Shown here: positions 4,880-8,572 of the stretch, one piece after another
Numbering within the stretch: the first letter of the stretch is position 1
Layout: each line of letters begins with the position of its first letter
Assembly (NCBI GenBank): GCA_025965735.1
Contig: JAOPWK010000124.1
Coordinates: 1-8,572, forward strand
DNA: 8,572 nt
Reading direction: 5' to 3'
Source: Frankiales bacterium
Lineage (GTDB): Bacteria > Actinomycetota > Actinomycetes > Mycobacteriales > SCTD01
Translations under genes and position numbers: made by a program
Notes under the pieces: model-generated
Told to the model about the DNA's origin: nothing
Seen by the model: only the letters and a program-made list of their open reading frames with translations
The model's database searches: none

Positions 4880-6060
4880 GTGCCGGTGCGCGGCTGGCGG
4901 TGGGGCGTGGTGGCGGCGCTGGTCGGCGGCCTGCTGTCCTTGCCGAGCCTGGCCGGGGCGCTGCCGGCCGACGGAAGCACCCTGTCGCCCGCAGGCCTGC
5001 TGGAGCGGATCCGTGCGTCCGACGGGGTCGGCTGGTCCGGCTACGGCGAGAGCCGCGGCACGCTGGTGCTGCCCGACGTGCGCGAGCTCGGCGACCTCCC
5101 GGGGCTGTTCGCCGGCACCACCCGCGCCCGTGCCTGGTGGCGCGGCCCCAGCAGTGGCGGGTCGACGCGCTGACGCTGGTCGGCGAGGTGGACACGACCC
5201 GCGACCCGAACGGTGGCTGGACCTGGAACAGCGCCGACCGCCGGGCGCTGCGCATCGTCGGCGAGCTCGACGTCCGGCTGCCGACCGCGGCCGACCTGCT
5301 CGCCCCCGCGCTCGGCCACCGGCTGGCCGGCACGCAGGACGTGGAGGTGTCGGCGCTGCCGCCGCGCCGGGTCGCCGGCCGCTCCGCCGACGGGGTCCGC
5401 CTCGTCCCGCGCGACCCGGCCCGCACCACCGTCCGGAGCGTGGACCTCTGGGCCGACGTCCCGACCGGCCTGCCGCTCCGCGTCGAGGTGTCGGCGGCGG
5501 GTGAGGACGAGCCGGTGCTGACCTCGGTGCTGCTCGACCTGGAGCTCGAGGCACCGCCGACGGAGCTCACCGACTTCCCGCGACCGCGCAACGCCGACGT
5601 GACGGTGGGGGACGCCCCGGACGTGGCCGTGCTGGCGGACCGCTTCGCGCCGTACCGCCTGCCGGACGAGCTGGCCGGGCTGCCGCGGCGCCCGCGCAGC
5701 CCGCTGTCCACCGGCGACGCGACGCTGCGCACGGTCCTGGCCGTCCTCTACGTCGGCTGGTCGGTGCTCGGTGTCGCAGCCGTCGCGCTGTTCCTGTCGA
5801 CCCTCACCGACTCGCCGCTGGCCGCCGCGCTCGGCGCCATCGCGCTGCTCGTCACGTCCGGCGTGCTGGTCGGGCTGGAGGCCTCCGCCTCCGTCCAGCC
5901 GTACCTGCCGACCCGGTACTGGCTGGCCTTCGTCGACCTCTTCCGCGATCCGGTGCTGTACCGGGACGTCCTGCGCGGCACGGCGCTGCAGGCCGTCTAC
6001 ATCGCCGTCTTCCTGACCGCCGCGTGGGCGAACCTGATGACGAAGGACGTCACGAGCTAG
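4880..6060 (+). pseudogene. frameshifted fusion of a LolA/RseB-like secreted protein with the C-terminal part of an ABC-2 permease
   Basis: From GTG 4880, frame 2 encodes a signal peptide (VRGWRWGVVAALVGGLLSL, cleavage near ALPA) and a LolA/RseB-type start (SGYGESRGTLVLPD, then RARAWWRGP). This frame ends at TGA 5171-5173. The domain continues without loss in frame 1 (PQQWRVDALTLVGEVDTT from about 5146), so one base is missing in the CCCC run at 5146-5149. Adding one C would restore 393 residues ending at TAG 6058-6060. The LolA/RseB-like region runs to FAPYRLPDELAGLPRR (to about 5690). It then passes directly into three membrane segments of ABC-2 permease type. Homologues of the first part normally have their own C-terminal domain, so both partners appear truncated. 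RseB/LolA-fold proteins bind lipids or lipoproteins in the cell envelope. A gene caller might start at GTG 5188, giving 290 residues without a signal peptide. The alternatives are a sequencing or assembly error, or an unusual functional fusion. Confidence 0.78.
5701..6060 (+). pseudogene. C-terminal fragment of an ABC-2 type permease
   Basis: From about SPLSTGDATLRTVLA onward the translation resembles the last third of an ABC-2 family transporter permease. Hydrophobic segments lie at TVLAVLYVGWSVLGVAAVAL, at LAAALGAIALLVTSGVLVGL and at ALQAVYIAVFLTAAWANL. Between the last two sits the family-like sequence PYLPTRYWLAFVDLFRDP, and the end is the characteristic TKDVTS tail. A complete permease has about six segments and an adjacent ATPase gene; neither the first half nor any Walker A or signature motif of an ATPase is present in this window. 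It is read in frame with the preceding LolA/RseB-like part. It cannot form a normal transporter on its own. The exact junction is uncertain by several codons. Confidence 0.7.
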
Positions 6061-6069
6061 GTTCCGGCC
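6058..6069 (+). promoter_or_regulatory. -10-like box for a leaderless P450 transcript
   Basis: TAGGTT (6058-6063) fits TANNNT; its first three bases are the stop codon of the preceding gene. Six nt later comes the ATG at 6070, with no Shine-Dalgarno sequence. A loose -35 (cTGAtg, 6034-6039) lies 18 bp upstream. The geometry equals that at the HAD start and suggests the P450 can be transcribed independently of the damaged gene before it. Confidence 0.4.
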
Positions 6070-7251
6070 ATGCGCGTGGACGAGCTGGAGCTCCCGACGT
6101 ACGACGACCTCGACGCGGCGTCGGATTTCCACGCAGCGCTGCGCGAGCTGTCCGAGCAGAGCTGGATCGCGCGCGGCGCGCTCGGCTACGCCGTGTTCGA
6201 CCACGAGGCGGGCAACGCGCTGCTGCGCGACCGGCGGATGGCCTTCCCGGCGATCGAGCTGCTCGTGCTGCAGGGCGTGACGTCCGGGCCGATCTGGGAC
6301 CGCAACCAGAACGGCCTGATGGGGCGCAGCGGCGAGCCGCACACCCGGCTGCGCCGGATGCTCGCGCCCGCGTTCACCCCGCGGGCCGCCGAGCGGCTGC
6401 GGCCCCAGCTGACGGCGCTGGTGGAGGAGCTGTGGGCGCCGGTGCAGGACCAGGGGCGGTGCGAGTTCGTGTCCACGCTGGCAGAACCGCTGCCTTCGCG
6501 GGCCATCGCTGCGCTGCTGGACGTCCCGGGGGACGCTCCGACGCTGGCCCGCTGGAGCGTGCTGCTGCAGGAGGTCTTCAAGATGCGCCTGGCCGAGGTC
6601 GGGCCGCAGGTGGAGCAGGCCTACGCAGAGGTGCGCGAGTACGTCGTCGACCTGCTCGAGCGCCGGCGCGCCCACCCGGGGGAGGACCTGGCCAGCGTGC
6701 TGGCGACCGCCGGCGAGAAGATCACCGACGACGAGGCCGCCATCCTGGTGAGCTCGGTCATCAGCGGTGGCACCGACACGACTACCGCGCAGCTGGCGCA
6801 CGGGCTGCGGCTGTTCGCTGAGCACCCCGACCAGTGGCAGGCGCTGCGCGAGGACCCGTCACTGATCGACCAGGCGGTGGAGGAGGTGCTGCGGTACGAG
6901 CCGATCACGCCCTTCACCGCACGCATCGCCCGCGAGGACGTCGAGCTGCGCGACGTCACGATGCCGGCGGGCACCGTCGTGTTCGTCTGCGCGGCGACGG
7001 CCAACCGCGACCCGCAGGTGTTCGAGGAGCCGGAGCGCTTCGACATCACCCGCGACCGCGGCACCTCCAGCGTGCTGACCTTCGGCTTCGGAGCGCACTA
7101 CTGCGTGGGCGCCTACCTCGCGCGCGCCGAGATGGTGGAGACGTTCCGCTACCTGGCTCCTCGCACCCCCGACCTCGCGCTCGACGGCGAGCCGGTGCTC
7201 GGCCCGACGACCGGCATCTACGCGGTGGAGTCGCTGCCGCTCAGCTGGTAG
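6070..7251 (+). CDS. cytochrome P450
   Basis: The 393-residue length is normal for a soluble bacterial P450, which inserts an oxygen atom into a substrate using electrons from a ferredoxin and its reductase; neither partner is encoded here. Diagnostic motifs are intact: the C-helix block HTRLRRMLAPAFTPR (91-105), I-helix SGGTDTT (232-238, Asp236-Thr237 acid-alcohol pair), K-helix ExxR as E272-V-L-R275, and the heme loop FGFGAHYCVG (338-347) with Cys345 as the iron ligand. There is no N-terminal membrane anchor, so it is cytosolic. The ATG at 6070 lies 9 nt after the preceding stop and 6 nt after a TAGGTT box. The CYP family and substrate cannot be assigned. The lipid-related neighbours make a fatty acid or isoprenoid substrate possible, but that is only context. 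Its 3' end overlaps the convergent lipase gene by 11 bp. Confidence 0.95.
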   Translation: MRVDELELPTYDDLDAASDFHAALRELSEQSWIARGALGYAVFDHEAGNALLRDRRMAFPAIELLVLQGVTSGPIWDRNQNGLMGRSGEPHTRLRRMLAPAFTPRAAERLRPQLTALVEELWAPVQDQGRCEFVSTLAEPLPSRAIAALLDVPGDAPTLARWSVLLQEVFKMRLAEVGPQVEQAYAEVREYVVDLLERRRAHPGEDLASVLATAGEKITDDEAAILVSSVISGGTDTTTAQLAHGLRLFAEHPDQWQALREDPSLIDQAVEEVLRYEPITPFTARIAREDVELRDVTMPAGTVVFVCAATANRDPQVFEEPERFDITRDRGTSSVLTFGFGAHYCVGAYLARAEMVETFRYLAPRTPDLALDGEPVLGPTTGIYAVESLPLSW

Positions 7252-8011
7252 GGCAGCCGGCCGGCTGCTCCACGTCCGTGCCCGAGACCGCCTGCAGCAC
7301 CAGGGCTCTCACCACCGGCTCGGTCGGGAGCTGGCCGTGCGTGACCTGCAGCCCCGGGCACAGGTCCTGCAGCGCGACGTTCACCGCGCCGTCGAGCCGG
7401 CCCGACTCGGGAGGCGTCACCGTCTCGTCCTGCTCGGTCCACACCGCCAGCCACTGCGGGCCCTCCGGCGTCTCGTCCTCGTTGAGCCCGTCGAGCAGGT
7501 CGCTCCCGGGCGCGAGCTGCTGGCAGGCGGTGGGGCAGGAGCCGGGGGACAGGGCGATGCCGAGCGCGGCCAGCTGGGTCCCGTGGTGCGGCGAGCCGAG
7601 CGTGACGACGCGGCGCACGTCCTCGGCGTGCTCCTGCGCGTACAGCCGAGCGGTGACTCCGCCTGCGCTGTAGCCGATCACGTCGACGGACGGCGCCCCC
7701 GCAGACAGGGCAGCGTCCGCCGCCGTCCTCAGCGCCTCGGCGCTCTCGCGCAGGTCGCCGGTGCCGTCACCGGGCAGCCGGACGACCGTCGCCTGCCGAC
7801 CCACCTCACGCAGTGCGGCGGCCAGCAGCTCCAGCGACCCGGTCGAGCCGCCGTACCCCGGCACGAGCAGCACCGGCCCCAGCGCGTCCTGGCCGGCCGC
7901 ACGTCCCGGGGCGGGGCCGTCGTCGAGCAGGCGCACCAGCACGAGCGGACCGACGACCAGGACGACCAGCAGGGCGAGCGCCAGCAGGAGCCGGCGGCGG
8001 GACGGGCTCAC
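7241..8011 (-). CDS. secreted or membrane-anchored lipase (alpha/beta hydrolase)
   Basis: The 256-residue protein has an N-terminal RRR followed by a hydrophobic helix (about 8-28) without a lipobox cysteine, indicating a signal anchor or uncleaved signal. The alpha/beta hydrolase core shows the oxyanion strand LLVPGYGGS (48-56), the elbow GYSAGG with Ser115 (113-118), VTLGSPHHGT (136-145), a probable catalytic Asp195 in VWTEQDETVTP and His225 in VTHGQLP. This pattern is that of actinobacterial triacylglycerol lipases and esterases. Cys159 and Cys163 (CPTAC), Cys218 and Cys253 could form disulfides outside the membrane. The start is GTG 8009-8011, immediately after the TAG stop of the upstream gene, so translation is probably coupled. 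The stop TGA (7241-7243) lies inside the 3' end of the P450 gene. The lipid substrate is unknown; cell-surface acyl ester hydrolysis is likely. Confidence 0.88.
   Translation of the reverse strand: MSPSRRRLLLALALLVVLVVGPLVLVRLLDDGPAPGRAAGQDALGPVLLVPGYGGSTGSLELLAAALREVGRQATVVRLPGDGTGDLRESAEALRTAADAALSAGAPSVDVIGYSAGGVTARLYAQEHAEDVRRVVTLGSPHHGTQLAALGIALSPGSCPTACQQLAPGSDLLDGLNEDETPEGPQWLAVWTEQDETVTPPESGRLDGAVNVALQDLCPGLQVTHGQLPTEPVVRALVLQAVSGTDVEQPAGCPTS
7253..7268. terminator. perfect 16-bp palindrome at the convergent gene ends
   Basis: gcagccggccggctgc is a perfect palindrome beginning 2 nt after the P450 stop codon. It is also coding for the last residues of the lipase (QPAGC). In RNA from either strand it can fold to a 6-bp stem with a 4-nt loop. 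The pair g7251-c7270 and a g7252-u7269 wobble could extend it in the plus-strand transcript. It has no T-tract, so a role as a shared terminator is an inference from position. Confidence 0.4.
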
Positions 8012-8572
8012 CTACTCGCCGCAGCCCTCGCCGGCCTGCACCTCGGTCACGGTGTCCGTCTCGCCGGTGCCGCTGAGGTACCCGAAGAAGCCGGAGGACT
8101 GGTCGCTCAGCCGGAAGGACGGGCCGAACATCTCGTCGCCCGGGTTCACCGTCAGCTCGGCGCCGCCCTGGACGCCGGCGCGCAGCTCGGCGAGGGTGTC
8201 GCCGACGCCGAACTCGTACGTCGTCACGTCGCCGACCAGCGCACTGGCCTGCGGGACGTCGGCGCTCTGCTTCGCCAGCGACCACTGGTACATCGTGATG
8301 CCGGGGCCGATGGCGTCGCCGAACAGCACCCGCAGCGCGCCGCCGCCGAACTCCAGAACGCGCAGCGTGCTGCCGGGGCAGGTGCCGTACTCGCTGAAGC
8401 TGCTCACGACGCCGGTGTCCTTGCTCGGCTCGCCGAGCGCGGCGACCAGCGCCGGCTGCACCTGCTCGAACGCCTCGCCGAAGGTCGCCACCTTCTCCGG
8501 CAGGTCGATGCCGTCGCCGGTCAGCCGCACGGCGGCCGTCGTCGGCGTCGGGCTCGGCGCGGGCGACGGCGA
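8012..8572 (-). CDS. probable secreted lipoprotein of unknown function (5' end outside window)
   Basis: The minus-strand frame is open from the window edge to TAG at 8012-8014. Although GTG 8530 could start a 172-residue protein, the 14 codons before it read SPSPAPSPTPTTAA, a Pro/Ser/Thr linker typical of what follows the signal peptide of actinobacterial lipoproteins. The true start is therefore most likely beyond 8572. The visible domain contains IDLPEKVATFGEAFEQV, which looks like a recurring substrate-independent fold, then Cys51 (counted from GTG 8530) in YGTCPGS and Cys170 near the end (GEGCGE), a possible disulfide. No enzyme motif is recognised. It abuts the lipase gene with zero spacing (TAG then GTG), so the two are probably one operon, and the protein may assist or accompany the lipase at the cell surface; that is inference. 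Confidence 0.75.
   Translation of the reverse strand, partial: SPSPAPSPTPTTAAVRLTGDGIDLPEKVATFGEAFEQVQPALVAALGEPSKDTGVVSSFSEYGTCPGSTLRVLEFGGGALRVLFGDAIGPGITMYQWSLAKQSADVPQASALVGDVTTYEFGVGDTLAELRAGVQGGAELTVNPGDEMFGPSFRLSDQSSGFFGYLSGTGETDTVTEVQAGEGCGE

Noticed and set aside
4900..5145. ATG start at 4900 for the fusion gene in frame 1
   Set aside because: The first 80 or so residues are an Arg-rich shadow of the true frame-2 domain; accepting it would hide the frameshift.
5143..5152. programmed -1 frameshifting as the main explanation of the frame switch
   Set aside because: Only the CCC codon can re-pair perfectly; the preceding GGC would slip to CGG, there is no classical X XXY YYZ heptamer, and the same gene shows a second lesion. 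A mutation or sequence error is simpler.
3291..5732. 813-codon open frame on the minus strand
   Set aside because: It lies opposite three well-supported genes (patatin, DUF6912 and the broken LolA/RseB-like gene). Its product is Arg/Ser/Ala/His-rich without domains, as expected for antisense frames in very GC-rich DNA.
5041..6825. 594-codon open frame on the minus strand
   Set aside because: It is antisense to the fusion gene and the P450, with a low-complexity Gln/Arg/His-rich product and no recognisable domain.

Overview
The window is very GC-rich DNA with almost exclusively G or C at third codon positions, frequent GTG starts, sparse Shine-Dalgarno sites and TANNNT-type -10 boxes. The products (WS/DGAT acyltransferase, patatin, DUF6912, LolA/RseB-like protein, ABC-2 permease, bacterial P450, class-II-like lipase) point to a high-GC Actinomycetota chromosome. 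Frankia/Geodermatophilus-like or nocardioform relatives are plausible, but the genus cannot be read from this sequence. I see no phage genes, transposase, tRNA, rRNA or CRISPR array.

Layout. Positions 1-30 look like the last codons of a plus-strand gene. Positions 31-250 hold no gene but contain a 15-bp inverted repeat and a GC-rich hairpin 3' of the next gene. An acyl-CoA dehydrogenase of ACAD10/11 type lies on the minus strand (251-1459). Divergent from it across a 55-bp gap starts a plus-strand run: a small HAD-like protein (1515-1922), a WS/DGAT acyltransferase (1932-3326), a patatin-like hydrolase (3348-4310), a DUF6912 protein (4332-4835), a broken composite gene (4880-6060) and a cytochrome P450 (6070-7251). 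Gaps in this run are only 9 to 44 bp. Tail-to-tail with the P450, overlapping it by 11 bp, is a minus-strand pair: a secreted or membrane-anchored lipase (7241-8011) and, abutting upstream, a probable lipoprotein whose N-terminus lies beyond the window (8012-8572).

Most genes concern acyl lipids: acyl-CoA oxidation (ACAD), acyl transfer to diacylglycerol or alcohols (WS/DGAT), lipid hydrolysis (patatin inside the cell, lipase outside) and possibly hydroxylation (P450). A lipid storage and turnover theme is a reasonable inference; no shared pathway is proven.

The strongest anomaly is 4880-6060. A signal peptide and LolA/RseB-like domain are read in one frame until a CCCC run at 5146-5149, where the reading frame switches by one base. 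The same reading then passes, near 5690-5715, straight into the last three membrane segments of an ABC-2 permease, with no ATPase gene and no N-terminal permease half. This looks like a deletion fusion plus a frameshift, that is, a decayed export locus, unless the sequence contains errors. Other points of interest are a palindromic -10 box that may serve both divergent genes, three starts with the same 6-nt spacing from a -10-like box, a relay of overlapping stop and start codons between WS/DGAT and patatin, and a perfect 16-bp palindrome in the convergent gene overlap.
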